64,000 bases of DNA, from positions 1 through 64,000 of the forward strand of contig JAQVDS010000014.1 of assembly GCA_028697715.1 (NCBI GenBank). Direction: 5' to 3'. The DNA comes from Acidithiobacillus sp. (GTDB taxonomy: Bacteria > Pseudomonadota > Gammaproteobacteria > Acidithiobacillales > Acidithiobacillaceae). The translations under genes were made by a program, and so were the position numbers. Below, one piece after another: positions 1 to 9,635 of the stretch. Positions within the stretch are counted from its first letter, which is position 1. Each line of letters opens with the position of its first letter. The notes under the pieces are model-generated. The model made no database searches. It had not been told where the DNA came from and saw only the letters and a list, made by a program, of their open reading frames with translations.

Positions 1-10
1 ATTTAGAGCT

Positions 11-39
11 AGGGGTTCTGGAAAAGTTCCTGAGCCCCT
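11..39 (-). terminator. Hairpin downstream of the photolyase gene
   Basis: An inverted repeat pairs AGGGG at 11-15 with CCCCT at 35-39 and continues inward to GGAA/TTCC, giving about 12 pairs with one T-T mismatch and a 3-nt loop. It lies just past the photolyase stop codon, where a terminator is expected. No clear T-run follows in the minus-strand direction, so intrinsic termination is not certain. Confidence 0.5.
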
Positions 40-50
40 CACGGAAATTG

Positions 51-1481
51 TTACGTGTTGTTTACGGGCTCCGTCTTGATGGTGGCAAAGGCCGCGAGGG
101 CGCGCTCCCGGGCCAAGTGATGGTCCACTAGAGGTAACGGATAGTCTTGCCCCAGCTTGATGCCCTTGGCCTGCACTTGGCCTGGATTGCTCCAAGGTTC
201 CGGTAACAGCTTGTTTGGTAGTGCGGCGAGTTCGGGCAGCCAGCGCCGCTGATAACGCCCCTCGCCATCGAATTTTTGCGCCTGCAGTACCGGGTTGAAG
301 ACGCGCAAATAAGGGGCGGCATCGCTGCCACAACCCGCGACCCATTGCCATGAGGCGTTGTTGTTGGCCGGGCAGGCGTCGACCAGGGTATCCCAAAACC
401 AGGCTGCGCCCTGCTGCCAAGGCAATAAAAGATCCTTCACCAGAAAGCTGCCCGCGATCATGCGCACGCGGTTGTGCAGGTAGCCGGTTTGCCAAAGCTC
501 GCGCATACCCGCGTCGACAATCGGATAGCCGGTTCGACCGTGTTGCCAGGCGCGCAGCAAATCATCGTCTTGCGCCCAGGAGAACTGCATAAATTCCGCG
601 CGCAGGGGCGTATGGGGTAATTCGGGAAAGTGATAGAGCAGGTGCCAGGAAAACTCGCGCCAGCCAAGTTCCGCGAGGAATTTGTCCGTCGCCTCACGCA
701 GTTCGGGCTGGGCCGCAGCAACTTCCTGTAGGCGCTGCCAGATGCGCCGTGGGCTGATCTCTCCATGCGCGAGGTGGGGCGACAGACGGGATACCTTTTC
801 TGCGGCGGGATAATCGCGGCCCCTGGCATACTCAGCCAAGTTATCCCGGATAAATCCCTCGAGACGCGCGCTGGCACCGTCCTCGCCGGGTTGCCAGTGC
901 TCGAGAAAGCGACTGGCCCAATCCGGGGCCTTAGGTTCCCAGCCCCAGCTATCGGGATCTTCTGACGCGGGTACGCGTGCGGCCGCCTGCGCCTGCTGCG
1001 GCTGTGTAAAGGGCGCGTTGACGCTGATGTCGCGCAAAAAACGCTTCCAGAAAGGGCTGAAGACCTTGTAGGGAGCGCCATCCCGCAGGAGCTTCCAGGG
1101 TTCGCACAGGGTGTCACCGGCAAAAGATTCCGTCTGTACGCCGCGTTCCCGTAGAACGTCCTTGAGGCGAGCGTCATTGTCGCGTTGCTCTTTGGCGTAG
1201 CGTCGATTCCAGAGCACCGCGTCGGCGCCACTGTGCTCGACAATTTCCTGCACGGTTTCCAGGGTGTTGCCACGCCGGCAGACCAGAGGTAACGACAGGG
1301 CAGCGAGGCGGGTTTCCAAGGTGCGCAGGCTCTGCCGCTGCCACCACTGGTAGGCTGCTCCGCGCTCGTCGCGAGGATCGCTCAAAAAAACCGGTAGCAC
1401 AGGGCCGCGCGCCACCGCATGGGCAAAGGCCGGATGGTCATCGAGGCGCAGGTCATTGCGAAACAGCACGATACTGGTCAC
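51..1481 (-). CDS. phrB: Deoxyribodipyrimidine photolyase (DNA photolyase, class I type)
   Basis: Flavoprotein that uses blue light to split cyclobutane pyrimidine dimers in DNA. The 476-residue length is typical of the class I family. The N-terminal alpha/beta antenna domain begins with VLFRNDLRLDDHPA. The C-terminal FAD domain carries the family blocks WREFSWHLLYHFP, GYPIVDAGMRELWQTGYLHN and the NNNASWQWVAGCGSDAAPY segment followed by RVFNPVLQAQKFD, which contacts FAD and the dimer. The start is a GTG codon. The gene stands alone on the minus strand, divergent from the PLD-family gene. A cryptochrome with no repair activity cannot be excluded by eye, but the active-site Asn-rich block favours a CPD photolyase. 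Confidence 0.95.
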   Translation of the reverse strand: MTSIVLFRNDLRLDDHPAFAHAVARGPVLPVFLSDPRDERGAAYQWWQRQSLRTLETRLAALSLPLVCRRGNTLETVQEIVEHSGADAVLWNRRYAKEQRDNDARLKDVLRERGVQTESFAGDTLCEPWKLLRDGAPYKVFSPFWKRFLRDISVNAPFTQPQQAQAAARVPASEDPDSWGWEPKAPDWASRFLEHWQPGEDGASARLEGFIRDNLAEYARGRDYPAAEKVSRLSPHLAHGEISPRRIWQRLQEVAAAQPELREATDKFLAELGWREFSWHLLYHFPELPHTPLRAEFMQFSWAQDDDLLRAWQHGRTGYPIVDAGMRELWQTGYLHNRVRMIAGSFLVKDLLLPWQQGAAWFWDTLVDACPANNNASWQWVAGCGSDAAPYLRVFNPVLQAQKFDGEGRYQRRWLPELAALPNKLLPEPWSNPGQVQAKGIKLGQDYPLPLVDHHLARERALAAFATIKTEPVNNT

Positions 1482-1601
1482 GGTGATCCCTCAGTGGCAA
1501 TGACAGGCCACTACCCTACAAAGTAGTCTCGGTGCAAACAATGCCTTGTCAATTCTGCGCTAGGCCGGGACAATGCCGCAAATTCGGTGGGGAGCGAAAC
1601 C

Positions 1602-2237
1602 ATGAAAACTCTGCGCAGGATCGCGTTTTTTGTGATCTTGTTGGCGATGGCCTCTGGCGCGTATGCGGTACTGGCTCCAGCAGACTCGCAATCGCTGCTG
1701 CATGTCGCTGGCGAACAACTGCGAGAGGCCGGCGCGACCCTTCCGCCATCCGCGACAACGATCGCTGCCCAGGGCACGATCGAAGTGTCTTTCTCTCCGC
1801 CACTGGGGACGACGGATGTGGTCGTCCGCGCCATGAACGAGGCGCGGCAGCGTCTGTGGATTCAGGCTTACAGCTTTACCAGCGCGCCGATCGCCAAGGC
1901 AGCGCTGGCGGCGCAAAAGCGGGGCGTCGAAGTGCGGGTGCTACTGGACAAGAGTCAACGTACGCAGAAATATTCCGAGGCCGATTTCTTCGCCAACCTG
2001 GGGATCAATACCCGCATCGACGACCAGCATGCCATCGCCCACAACAAGGTCATGGTCATCGACGACGCCACGGTGATCACTGGCAGCTTCAACTTTACGA
2101 AGGCGGCGGAGCAGGCCAATGCCGAGAATCTCCTGGTGCTGCGCGGAAACGCAGCGCTCAATGCCTTGTATGCGCAAAACTTCCTGCACCACTGGTCGCA
2201 CTCGACGCCGTACGCGCCGCGGCATGGAGCAGACTAG
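1602..2237 (+). CDS. Secreted single-HKD phospholipase D-family protein (nuclease-like)
   Basis: 211 residues. The ATG at 1602 is chosen because GGGGAGC lies 7-8 nt upstream; an in-frame GTG at 1587 is weaker. The N-terminus (MKTLRRIAFFVILLAMASG) is a signal peptide or anchor. One HKD catalytic motif, HNKVMVIDD, sits at about residues 147-155, followed by the GSFNFTKAAEQANAEN block. PLD-family proteins with one HKD, such as the plasmid endonuclease Nuc, work as dimers and cleave phosphodiesters without sequence specificity. A periplasmic nuclease is therefore the likeliest role, with phospholipid hydrolysis as the alternative. The gene converges on moeA with a single base between stop codons. 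Confidence 0.85.
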   Translation: MKTLRRIAFFVILLAMASGAYAVLAPADSQSLLHVAGEQLREAGATLPPSATTIAAQGTIEVSFSPPLGTTDVVVRAMNEARQRLWIQAYSFTSAPIAKAALAAQKRGVEVRVLLDKSQRTQKYSEADFFANLGINTRIDDQHAIAHNKVMVIDDATVITGSFNFTKAAEQANAENLLVLRGNAALNALYAQNFLHHWSHSTPYAPRHGAD

Positions 2238-2238
2238 C

Positions 2239-3477
2239 TCAGACCATACCCTCGAGTAGCTGCACATCGACCAAGGTACCGGCAGGCAGATTGCCGCTCT
2301 CTGCCGGGATGATCAGAAAGCACTCCGCCTGCGCCATGCCAGTGAGAATGTGCGAGGACTGCGTCTTGACCGGCGCCACCTGCAATCCGTCTGGCCCAGG
2401 CAGCAGTCGACCCCGCTGATAATCGGTACGTCCCGGCTTCTTTTTGATGGGAGTGGCACAAGGTAAGCGCAGCCGCGGTGCCGTCCAGGGGGCACGGCAG
2501 CCCATGCGTTTGCGCAAAGCCGGCGCCACGAACTGATAGAAGGTAACAATGGTCGACACCGGGTTGCCGGGCAGGCCGAAAAAGTCCGCTTGGCCGATGC
2601 GGCCAAAGGCCAGAGGCCGACCGGGCTTCATGTTCATCTTCCAGAACTGTACGCTGCCCAGACTCTGCAGGAGTTCGGCAATGTAATCGGCTTCGCCGAC
2701 CGAGACCCCACCACTGGTAATCAGCACATCTGCAGTAGCGCCAGCCTGGCGCAGGGCGTTGCCGATACGCTCCGGATCGTCCGGCAATCGGCCCAGATCG
2801 ATAGCTTCGCAACCCAGGCGGCGGAGCAGGGCGAGCAGGCTATGACGATTGCTGTCGTAGATTTCCGCAGTCCGTAAGGTTTCGCCGACCGCCCGTAATT
2901 CATCGCCAGTAGAAAAGAAGGCCACCCGCAAACGCCGCAGAACCTCCACTTCTGCAATACCGAGACTGGCCAGTACGCCGATCTGACTGGGACGAAGCTG
3001 GGTTCCGGCGGGCAGGGCGACTTCTCCTTGCGCTAGATCATCGCCAATTCCTCGAATGTTGGCGCCCGCTCGAATGGGGCTGGTGAAGTGGACGGTTTCG
3101 CCATCCCGTTGTGTTTGTTCTTGCGGGACTACGGTGTCGCAGTCATCCGGCACGATGGCGCCGGTCATGATGCGAATGGCTTGTCCTGGGGCGACGCTAC
3201 CGACATAGGGGTGGCCGGCAAAGGAACTGCCGACGATCTGCCGCGTTATGTCTCCATCGCTGGAACGCAAAGCATAGCCGTCCATGGCGGAATTAGGCCA
3301 GGCAGGAATAGGGCTGGCGGCTACCTGGTCGCGGGCGAGAACACGGTCCAGGGCGGCGTCCAGGGCCAGCCACTCGCTTTCTGAAAGGGGTACAGATGCC
3401 CCCAGGATGATTTCCAGCGCCTCTTCGACGCTCTTTGCCCTGAGGTCATGCTCATTGTCCTCACAACAGACAGCCAT
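2239..3477 (-). CDS. moeA: Molybdopterin molybdenumtransferase MoeA
   Basis: Inserts molybdate into adenylylated molybdopterin in molybdenum cofactor synthesis. At 412 residues it matches the family. The N-terminal part carries PAWPNSAMDGYAL and the IRIMTGAIVPDDCDTVVPQE block. The MoCF-like domain shows FFSTGDELRAVGE, YDSNRH, TSGGVSVGEADY and KMNMKPGRPLAFG, followed by FFGLPGNPVS. The reading frame is open up to 3531, but the ATG at 3477 is preferred. It has GGAG upstream and leaves a short gap after mobB instead of overlapping it. It is last in a mobA-mobB-moeA operon on the minus strand. Confidence 0.96.
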   Translation of the reverse strand: MAVCCEDNEHDLRAKSVEEALEIILGASVPLSESEWLALDAALDRVLARDQVAASPIPAWPNSAMDGYALRSSDGDITRQIVGSSFAGHPYVGSVAPGQAIRIMTGAIVPDDCDTVVPQEQTQRDGETVHFTSPIRAGANIRGIGDDLAQGEVALPAGTQLRPSQIGVLASLGIAEVEVLRRLRVAFFSTGDELRAVGETLRTAEIYDSNRHSLLALLRRLGCEAIDLGRLPDDPERIGNALRQAGATADVLITSGGVSVGEADYIAELLQSLGSVQFWKMNMKPGRPLAFGRIGQADFFGLPGNPVSTIVTFYQFVAPALRKRMGCRAPWTAPRLRLPCATPIKKKPGRTDYQRGRLLPGPDGLQVAPVKTQSSHILTGMAQAECFLIIPAESGNLPAGTLVDVQLLEGMV

Positions 3478-3481
3478 ATTC

Positions 3482-3967
3482 CTACTCTCCATACCAGTGC
3501 AACAAAAATCTGGCGATCGCCAGCGGGTCATTCAAATCCAGGCAGGGTACGCCAATCTCCAGGGGAATATCACTGGCTACGGCCAGCACCTCTTCTCCCG
3601 CCCGCCAGCGCAGCTCCCGGCCCATTGCGGCGCGGTGCACCAGCAAGCGGGGAATCGGCCAGTCCTGATTACCCTCGCTCAACACCAGATCCGGCACCGG
3701 ATGCAAGGTCTCCAGCATGGCCTGCCAATCCCCGGGAGCTGCAGCGCGGCTGAGATACCAGCGATTGGGCCCGACGAGCAGCGTGGGTTCGCCGCCCGCC
3801 TGCTGCAGGCGCCAACTGTCCTTGCCGGGCTCATCCCAGCGGACGTCGTGGTGCGTCGCTTTGATCGCCGCCACGCGCAGGCCGGCCTCGCGCAGCAGCG
3901 GGAGGAGGGCGCAGAGCAGGGTGGTCTTTCCTGAACCGCTATATCCTATAATTGCTAACGTCTTCAA
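3482..3967 (-). CDS. mobB: Molybdopterin-guanine dinucleotide biosynthesis adaptor MobB
   Basis: GTP-binding accessory protein of MobA in making the bis-MGD cofactor used by DMSO-reductase-family enzymes. 161 residues. A P-loop, GYSGSGKTT, sits at residues 8-16, followed by the family segment AIKATHHDVRWDEPGKDSWR with the conserved HH and D. It starts with TTG, whose last two bases overlap the mobA stop (TTGA), preceded by AGGGGA about 8 nt upstream. This suggests translational coupling with mobA. Confidence 0.94.
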   Translation of the reverse strand: MKTLAIIGYSGSGKTTLLCALLPLLREAGLRVAAIKATHHDVRWDEPGKDSWRLQQAGGEPTLLVGPNRWYLSRAAAPGDWQAMLETLHPVPDLVLSEGNQDWPIPRLLVHRAAMGRELRWRAGEEVLAVASDIPLEIGVPCLDLNDPLAIARFLLHWYGE

Positions 3968-4551
3968 GCAATCGTCCCCTGGAGATCTTCGGGATGATTG
4001 CAGTTCAGAGACTCTGCCAAGGAGAGGGGTAAACGATGCTGAGGGATCTTGTCAAAGAATGTGCCAGCGCGACGCTCGCCGCTGTCGAGGTAGTGTTGTA
4101 ACAACCGTACAAGACGGCGGTGCATCAGCCCAATGACGGGAATGGGGCCATGTTCGTCTTCGGCGAGCACCAGGGGCACACCCTTGCGCCGCACCCAAAG
4201 TTGCCAGATCAGGTCATCCGGTAGTGCTGGCGCGTCGACGGGCACGAAGGCAAGCCAATCCTGCCGGGCAGCCGCCAATCCCGCCAGCAGGCCGTACAAC
4301 GGTCCGGGAAAACCACTTTCTGCATCCGCCAGTACTGGATAACCCAGGGCGCCATAGCGTTCCTGATTGCGATTGGCGCTGATCAGGATTTCGCGCGCAT
4401 GCCTCGCCAACGGACGCAGGGAATGATGCAGCAAGGGGCGGCCATGGTACTCCACCCAGCCTTTGTCCTGTCGCTGCATGCGCCGTCCCGCTCCGCCCGC
4501 CAATAGCAGTCCAGTGACAGGAAGCGTCCCGCCTTCGCTCGTTGTTGCCAT
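3964..4551 (-). CDS. mobA: Molybdenum cofactor guanylyltransferase MobA
   Basis: Transfers GMP from GTP to molybdopterin. 195 residues, a single NTP-transferase fold. The nucleotide-binding signature LLLAGGAGRRM followed by QRQDKGWVEYHGRPLL is at the N-terminus, and the metal-binding FVPVDAP (Asp) is about residue 101. The ATG at 4551 has GGAG about 9 nt upstream; an in-frame TTG at 4587 would extend into the divergent promoter region. First gene of the mobA-mobB-moeA operon. Confidence 0.94.
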   Translation of the reverse strand: MATTSEGGTLPVTGLLLAGGAGRRMQRQDKGWVEYHGRPLLHHSLRPLARHAREILISANRNQERYGALGYPVLADAESGFPGPLYGLLAGLAAARQDWLAFVPVDAPALPDDLIWQLWVRRKGVPLVLAEDEHGPIPVIGLMHRRLVRLLQHYLDSGERRAGTFFDKIPQHRLPLSLAESLNCNHPEDLQGTIA

Positions 4552-4622
4552 ACCGTGATTCTCCGCTATTGTGCTATCCTTGCGCAATTTTCGCGCACGT
4601 TTTTTGGAGTGGTTGGCAGGCA

Positions 4623-5177
4623 GTGGCGATTTGGGATTGGTTTACGGGGAAGGAGCAGGGTTCGCAGCCGCGCGGAGCGGTAGTGGACGCCGGCGTGCCG
4701 CCGCAGGAGCGGGTGGACGAATTGCCCCTGCCGGAGCCGTTGTTTTATATCCATCTCCAAGGCTTTGGTAGGCTGCCCGATGATTCCGCATTGCACCACG
4801 CCCTGCTGCGGTTTGCGACTCAGGCGAAGTTCCTGCGCCTGCTGCCGCGCCAGAGCGCACGCAGCTTTCTTGCCGAGCGTCCGCAGACGCAGATCGATGA
4901 AAACACCTTGGCCGCATTTTTTCGGGTCTTGTTCAGCGAAATCACCCGACGCATGTATGTCGATGCCGCCCGTCAACGACCGGAGGCCGCTGGTCTGCGC
5001 TTTACCTTGGCCAAGGCAGAGAACGCTTCGCCTGCGGCACAGACGATCGTAAGCACGGATGCCCATGGCCTGGGGCCGGGGGTGTACCCTTTTACCCATA
5101 TCCCGGAAAACCCCGATCCGGGCACGGAAAACCCTTTCGTCATTCGTATTCTCTACCGTAAGGATTTAGAAAAATGA
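4623..5177 (+). CDS. Conserved-looking protein of unknown function upstream of leuB
   Basis: 184 residues. I do not recognise the family. The GTG at 4623 is taken as start because it places a Trp-rich N-terminus (VAIWDWFTG) at the front; the upstream in-frame extension runs into the divergent mobA promoter region. There is no signal peptide or membrane segment. The protein is rich in Ala, Leu and Arg, with predicted helices in the middle ([16 protein letters not shown]) and a C-terminal part ending [14 protein letters not shown]. The stop codon overlaps the leuB start (ATGA), so it is probably co-translated with the leuB cluster. Codon use resembles its neighbours. Confidence 0.75.
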   Translation: MAIWDWFTGKEQGSQPRGAVVDAGVPPQERVDELPLPEPLFYIHLQGFGRLPDDSALHHALLRFATQAKFLRLLPRQSARSFLAERPQTQIDENTLAAFFRVLFSEITRRMYVDAARQRPEAAGLRFTLAKAENASPAAQTIVSTDAHGLGPGVYPFTHIPENPDPGTENPFVIRILYRKDLEK

Positions 5178-6256
5178 AGAAAATTGCCTTTTTCCCAGGC
5201 GATGGTATTGGCCCTGAAATCAGTGCCGCAGCGCGCGCAGTACTGGAGACCGTTGCCGAGCTGGCCGCCATACCCATGCAAATTGAAGAAGGATTGGTCG
5301 GGGGGGTTGCCCTGGATGCTCATGACGATCCGCTCCCCGAGGCCTCCCTGCAACTTGCCAAAACTGCGGATGCGGTGCTGCTCGGGGCCGTAGGCGGCCC
5401 GCAATGGGATGCCCGGCCGCCGGCACAGCGACCGGAACAGGGCTTGCTGCGCCTGCGCAAGGGACTCGACCTCTACGCCAATCTGCGTCCGGCACAGATC
5501 TTCCCGCAGCTGCTGGCGACCTCGCCCTTGCGCCCGGAGCTGGTACAGGACGTGGATATCCTTGTGGTACGTGAATTGACTGGCGACATCTATTTCGGTC
5601 AGCCGCGGGGTATCGAAATGGTCGATGGCAAACGGCGTGGCTTCAACACCATGGTCTATGATGAAGGCGAAATCCGCCGTATCGCCCACATTGCCTTCCG
5701 GGCGGCGCAGGGAAGGCGGCGCAAGGTCTGTTCTGTCGATAAGGCCAATGTCCTCGAGACCACCCGCCTGTGGCGGGAGGTGGTGACGGAAGTGGCGCGG
5801 GAATATCCCGACGTGGCCCTCGAGCATATGTACGTCGACAACGCCGCGATGCAGCTCATTCGCTATCCCGCGCAGTTCGACGTGTTGCTGACCGGTAACA
5901 TGTTTGGTGACATCCTTTCGGACGAAGCGAGTCAACTCACCGGCTCCATTGGCATGCTGGCGTCTGCATCTCTGGGGGATGGACGCGGTATGTATGAACC
6001 CATCCACGGCTCGGCCCCCGACATCGCCGGGCAGGACAAGGCCAATCCCCTGGCGACGATCCTCTCGGTAGCGATGATGCTGCGCCATTCCTTGCAGCAG
6101 GAGGAGTGGGCAGAGCGAATCGAGACTGCTGTCAAGCAAGTTCTCGATCAAGGATACCGCACCGCCGATATCGCCAGTCCTGGCGAAGCGGTGATCGGCA
6201 CGCGTGCCATGGGCGAAGCGGTGGTGGCGGCGTTGCGGGCAGGGGCTGCCGCATGA
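5174..6256 (+). CDS. leuB: 3-isopropylmalate dehydrogenase
   Basis: NAD-dependent oxidative decarboxylation of 3-isopropylmalate in leucine synthesis. 360 residues. Visible family features: [11 protein letters not shown] at the N-terminus, [11 protein letters not shown], the substrate-binding arginines around [30 protein letters not shown], the VDKANVLE segment with the catalytic Lys, the metal-binding [10 protein letters not shown] and [15 protein letters not shown], and the NAD loop [18 protein letters not shown]. Start and stop overlap the preceding and following genes by four bases (ATGA). Confidence 0.97.
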   Translation: MKKIAFFPGDGIGPEISAAARAVLETVAELAAIPMQIEEGLVGGVALDAHDDPLPEASLQLAKTADAVLLGAVGGPQWDARPPAQRPEQGLLRLRKGLDLYANLRPAQIFPQLLATSPLRPELVQDVDILVVRELTGDIYFGQPRGIEMVDGKRRGFNTMVYDEGEIRRIAHIAFRAAQGRRRKVCSVDKANVLETTRLWREVVTEVAREYPDVALEHMYVDNAAMQLIRYPAQFDVLLTGNMFGDILSDEASQLTGSIGMLASASLGDGRGMYEPIHGSAPDIAGQDKANPLATILSVAMMLRHSLQQEEWAERIETAVKQVLDQGYRTADIASPGEAVIGTRAMGEAVVAALRAGAAA

Positions 6257-7275
6257 AGAAAAATGCCTACAAAGTGGCCATCCTCGGTGCGACCGGTGCT
6301 GTGGGGGAGGTCATGCGCGAGATCCTCGCCGAACGAAATTTCCCGGTCAGCGAGTTGTTTCTGTTGGCGAGTGAGCGCTCGGCGGGGGATACCCTGGATT
6401 TTGCCGGCAAGGCCGTGCGCGTGCGCGATGCCGCGACCTTCGATTGGACGGGGGTGGACATCGGCCTTTTTTCGGCGGGTGCTGCGGCCAGTGAAATCTA
6501 CGCGCCCAAGGCAGCTGCCGCCGGCGCTGTGGTCATCGACAACACCTCTCGTTATCGCTACGAGGAAGATATCCCGCTGGTGGTACCCGAGGTCAACCCC
6601 CAGCGCATTGCCGATTACCAGACTCGCAATATCATCGCCAATCCCAATTGTTCGACCATCCAGATGCTGTTGGCGCTCAAACCCATTGCCGATAGCGTCG
6701 GCTTGGAGCGGGTCGTGGTGTCGACCTATCAGGCGGTTAGTGGTGCGGGCAGCCGCGCCATACAGGAACTGGGACGGCAGACCCTGGGAATTTTCAAACA
6801 GGAAGAAGTCGCACCGGCGGTATTCCCCAAGCAGATTGCGTTCAACTGTCTGCCGCAGATCGATGTATTTCAGGATAATGGCTATACCAAAGAAGAAATG
6901 AAAATGCTCTGGGAAAGTCGCAAGATTCTCGAAATTCCCGATCTGCCTCTGAGTGCTACCTGTGTGCGTGTGCCGGTTTTTTACGGCCATTCCGAAGCGG
7001 TCAACGTGGTCACGCGCAAAAAGCTGAGTGCGGAAGAACTGCGTGCATTGTTAAGCAATGCCCCAGGGGTACAGGTATGGGACGAACGCGAGGCAGGTGG
7101 ATGGCCTACCGCATTGGATTCGGCAGGCAAGGATGCCACCTGGGTAGGGCGGATTCGGGAGGATTGCAGCCACGAGAGAGGGCTCAACTTCTGGGTGGTG
7201 GCCGATAACATTCGCAAAGGTGCGGCGTTGAACAGCGTACAGATTGCAGAGATCCTGATTCGCGACTATTTATGA
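6253..7275 (+). CDS. asd: Aspartate-semialdehyde dehydrogenase
   Basis: Reduces aspartyl phosphate to aspartate semialdehyde, the branch point to lysine, diaminopimelate, methionine and threonine. 340 residues. NADP-binding [10 protein letters not shown] at 12-21, phosphate-binding SSERS-like SERSAG at 40-45, and catalytic Cys133 in NPNCSTIQ. The active-site His block is near the C-terminal [28 protein letters not shown]. The ATG at 6253 is the four-base overlap with the leuB stop; the frame is open further upstream but there is no reason to use it. Confidence 0.97.
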   Translation: MKKNAYKVAILGATGAVGEVMREILAERNFPVSELFLLASERSAGDTLDFAGKAVRVRDAATFDWTGVDIGLFSAGAAASEIYAPKAAAAGAVVIDNTSRYRYEEDIPLVVPEVNPQRIADYQTRNIIANPNCSTIQMLLALKPIADSVGLERVVVSTYQAVSGAGSRAIQELGRQTLGIFKQEEVAPAVFPKQIAFNCLPQIDVFQDNGYTKEEMKMLWESRKILEIPDLPLSATCVRVPVFYGHSEAVNVVTRKKLSAEELRALLSNAPGVQVWDEREAGGWPTALDSAGKDATWVGRIREDCSHERGLNFWVVADNIRKGAALNSVQIAEILIRDYL

Positions 7276-7346
7276 CTGCGAGCAAACTGTCTGGCGGCAT
7301 AGATGATTCTGGCGCAACCTTGCGATTCGCCACGAAGGGGAGAAGG

Positions 7347-9623
7347 ATGAACAAGAAAGATTGGATGCAGACTCTGCTTTCTTTGGGTCTTGTGTTACCG
7401 GGGGTTGCGCAGGCGATTGGCCTGGGAAACCTGGTGGTGCTGTCCGGGCCAGGGGAGCCATTCCGCGCAGAAATTCCCATCCATGGTGCGCATCCGAATC
7501 AGCTGGCGGACCTGAACGCGCAACTTGCGGGCTCCGCCGCCTACGCCATGATCCATTTACCGTTTGCGCCGGCAACGCGGAATTGGCAGTTCTCCATACG
7601 GCCTGGCGATGCGCCGGCAATCGTCATCAATAGCCCGACGCCGCTTCCTCCCGGGGCAACACCTTTCCTCGTCCAACTCGACTGGGCAGGTGGGCAGATG
7701 GTCCGGGAGTATCAGGCCTATCCGGGAACCTACAATGTGCCGCAACGGACCGCATTACCTATGCCTGCGCCACTGGTGAGCAAAACTCCGGCAGCAGCTA
7801 TGCCCAGTCCCAGCAGTAGCACGGGTTGGCCCAAGGTCGGGCACTATGGTCCGGTCCCCAAAGGATCTTCTCTCTTCCAGATCGCACAGCAATTGAACGG
7901 CAGTGCCCAGGTCTCGCAGCAGCAGGCCATGGCTGCCCTGTTCAAGGCGAATCCCGGGGCCTTTATAGAGGGTGACCCCTCCCGCCTCATTGCCGGCGTG
8001 ATGTTGAAGGTGCCTAGTATTCACGAGGTGCGCGCCCTGAGCCCGCTACAGGCCGCAACGCTACTGCATCGAAAGGAACAGGTGGCGGCACCAGCTAGGG
8101 CCAAGGCACAGCCGGCGGTGTCGACGACCGCAGTCACAGCACCCAGCACACCGGTAACACCTGTTGGCGGTACTGCTAAGGTCGCGACAGCCCTGAGTCT
8201 AACCAGTGCTCCCGCGCTCTCAGCGGCAAAGAATGCTGAACTCACCCCGGCAGTCACCACCACTGTCTCTGCGACATCGGCAGTTGCGAATCCGGACCAG
8301 GCGGTAATCGCAGGCTTGCAAAAGTCTCTCCAGGGTGTTGAAGCACGTCTGGCAGTCGCGCAGCAGCAACTGGCAACACAGTCACTGGAAATCAGCAAGA
8401 TGTCTCGCAACCAGGGATCGAGCTTCCCGCCCTTGTTGTGGGTATCCCTGGGCGGTAATTTGTTGCTGCTGCTGCTGTTTATCTGGATGTACCGACGGCA
8501 GGAGCAGGCCGCCAGTCGGCAACGGGAAATCTCGTCCAAACTCACCGCCTTGGGAAGCGCCGCACGCAGCAAGCAGTCAGTAGCTGCGGCACCCGCTCCT
8601 GCATCGGTGACATCATCGGTGGCTTCCCCAGTGGCAGAGGCCGCGCCTTCTGCGCCTACTATCACTCCCACTAAAGGTCCCGTACCGACGCCGGTATCGA
8701 CACCGGTGCCAGAAGCCTTGCCCGCCACGGGCGCGGCAGAGGCGGAGAGCCATGCTTCTGCCCTGGAGGAACCTGCTCCGCAGGCGGCAGAGGCACCGGA
8801 AATGGGGGGCAATCGCGACGGTTTTGATGTAGATCCCATCGAACAGGCCGATCTGTATCAAACCTACGGGAAAACGGAGCAGGCCATCAACGTATTGCAG
8901 GAGGCGCTGGAAAGTAATCCTCGCCGCCGCGAACTTTACGCGCGCCTGCTTACGCTATATGCCGATGCAGATCGTCGCAGTGATTTCCTCGATCTTGCCG
9001 AGCGCATGCGCAGCCGCTTTGGGCCGAACAATTCCGACTGGCAGGAGATTGCCGCGAAAGGACAGGCGTTGTTTCCCGGTAATGCCCTCTTCGAAGAGGA
9101 GAAGAATGAGACGACAGAGCGTTCTGTTCCCGCTGCATCGATGTCGGAGTTGAGAGAGCCTGAGGCAAGCTTGGAGCCGTCGCATCCCGCCGATGCGGAA
9201 ATCGAAAAGCTGGATTTCGATTTCTCTTCTTGGGGAAATCAGGCGGAAACGCAGAATACGGAAGAAGAGCCAGCCTGGACCGATGCTCACCAGAAGATGC
9301 TGGATGAGATGAATGAGCAATTCCGCGCCCTGGACGAGGACAGTCGACCCGCCTTGCGCCTCGCCGATGATACGGAAAATGGCATGGGCGCGGCCTCGGC
9401 CCAGGAGACCCCGTTAGTAGCCGGCGGGGAGGAGATGTCGCCAGGGCAGGAGCAGGTTGCCAATGCCGCAGATTGGGATGCCGTTGGTACCAAGCTGGAT
9501 CTGGCGAAGGCCTACGTCGAGATGGGAGATGGCGAGGCAGCGCGTGAATTGCTCATGGAAGTACAACGTGACGGCAACCCGGCCCAGCAAGACGAGGCGA
9601 TGAAACTGCTCGCCAACGGGTGA
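7347..9623 (+). CDS. fimV: FimV/HubP-family pole-organising, peptidoglycan-binding membrane protein
   Basis: 758 residues. FimV-type proteins bind peptidoglycan, mark the cell pole and are needed for type IV pilus assembly and twitching. The ATG at 7347 follows GGGGAGAAGG and opens a signal peptide ending near GVAQA. The mature N-terminus (LGNLVVLSGPGEPFRAEIPI) is the FimV N-terminal domain. A LysM-like segment lies at about 165-215, then an Ala/Thr/Pro-rich linker. One membrane helix is at about 360-381 (LLWVSLGGNLLLLLLFIW). An acidic cytoplasmic part has a TPR-like block (QADLYQTYGKTEQAINVLQE) and ends in the conserved C-terminal domain (LDLAKAYVEMGDGEAARELL). Its place between asd and truA is the classical fimV position. 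Confidence 0.93.
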   Translation: MNKKDWMQTLLSLGLVLPGVAQAIGLGNLVVLSGPGEPFRAEIPIHGAHPNQLADLNAQLAGSAAYAMIHLPFAPATRNWQFSIRPGDAPAIVINSPTPLPPGATPFLVQLDWAGGQMVREYQAYPGTYNVPQRTALPMPAPLVSKTPAAAMPSPSSSTGWPKVGHYGPVPKGSSLFQIAQQLNGSAQVSQQQAMAALFKANPGAFIEGDPSRLIAGVMLKVPSIHEVRALSPLQAATLLHRKEQVAAPARAKAQPAVSTTAVTAPSTPVTPVGGTAKVATALSLTSAPALSAAKNAELTPAVTTTVSATSAVANPDQAVIAGLQKSLQGVEARLAVAQQQLATQSLEISKMSRNQGSSFPPLLWVSLGGNLLLLLLFIWMYRRQEQAASRQREISSKLTALGSAARSKQSVAAAPAPASVTSSVASPVAEAAPSAPTITPTKGPVPTPVSTPVPEALPATGAAEAESHASALEEPAPQAAEAPEMGGNRDGFDVDPIEQADLYQTYGKTEQAINVLQEALESNPRRRELYARLLTLYADADRRSDFLDLAERMRSRFGPNNSDWQEIAAKGQALFPGNALFEEEKNETTERSVPAASMSELREPEASLEPSHPADAEIEKLDFDFSSWGNQAETQNTEEEPAWTDAHQKMLDEMNEQFRALDEDSRPALRLADDTENGMGAASAQETPLVAGGEEMSPGQEQVANAADWDAVGTKLDLAKAYVEMGDGEAARELLMEVQRDGNPAQQDEAMKLLANG

Positions 9624-9635
9624 ACCGCGACGGGA

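Noticed and set aside
1493..1512. Inverted repeat AGTGGC/GCCACT between the photolyase and PLD genes
   Set aside because: Short and imperfectly placed; no promoter boxes fit clearly around it, so an operator could not be supported.
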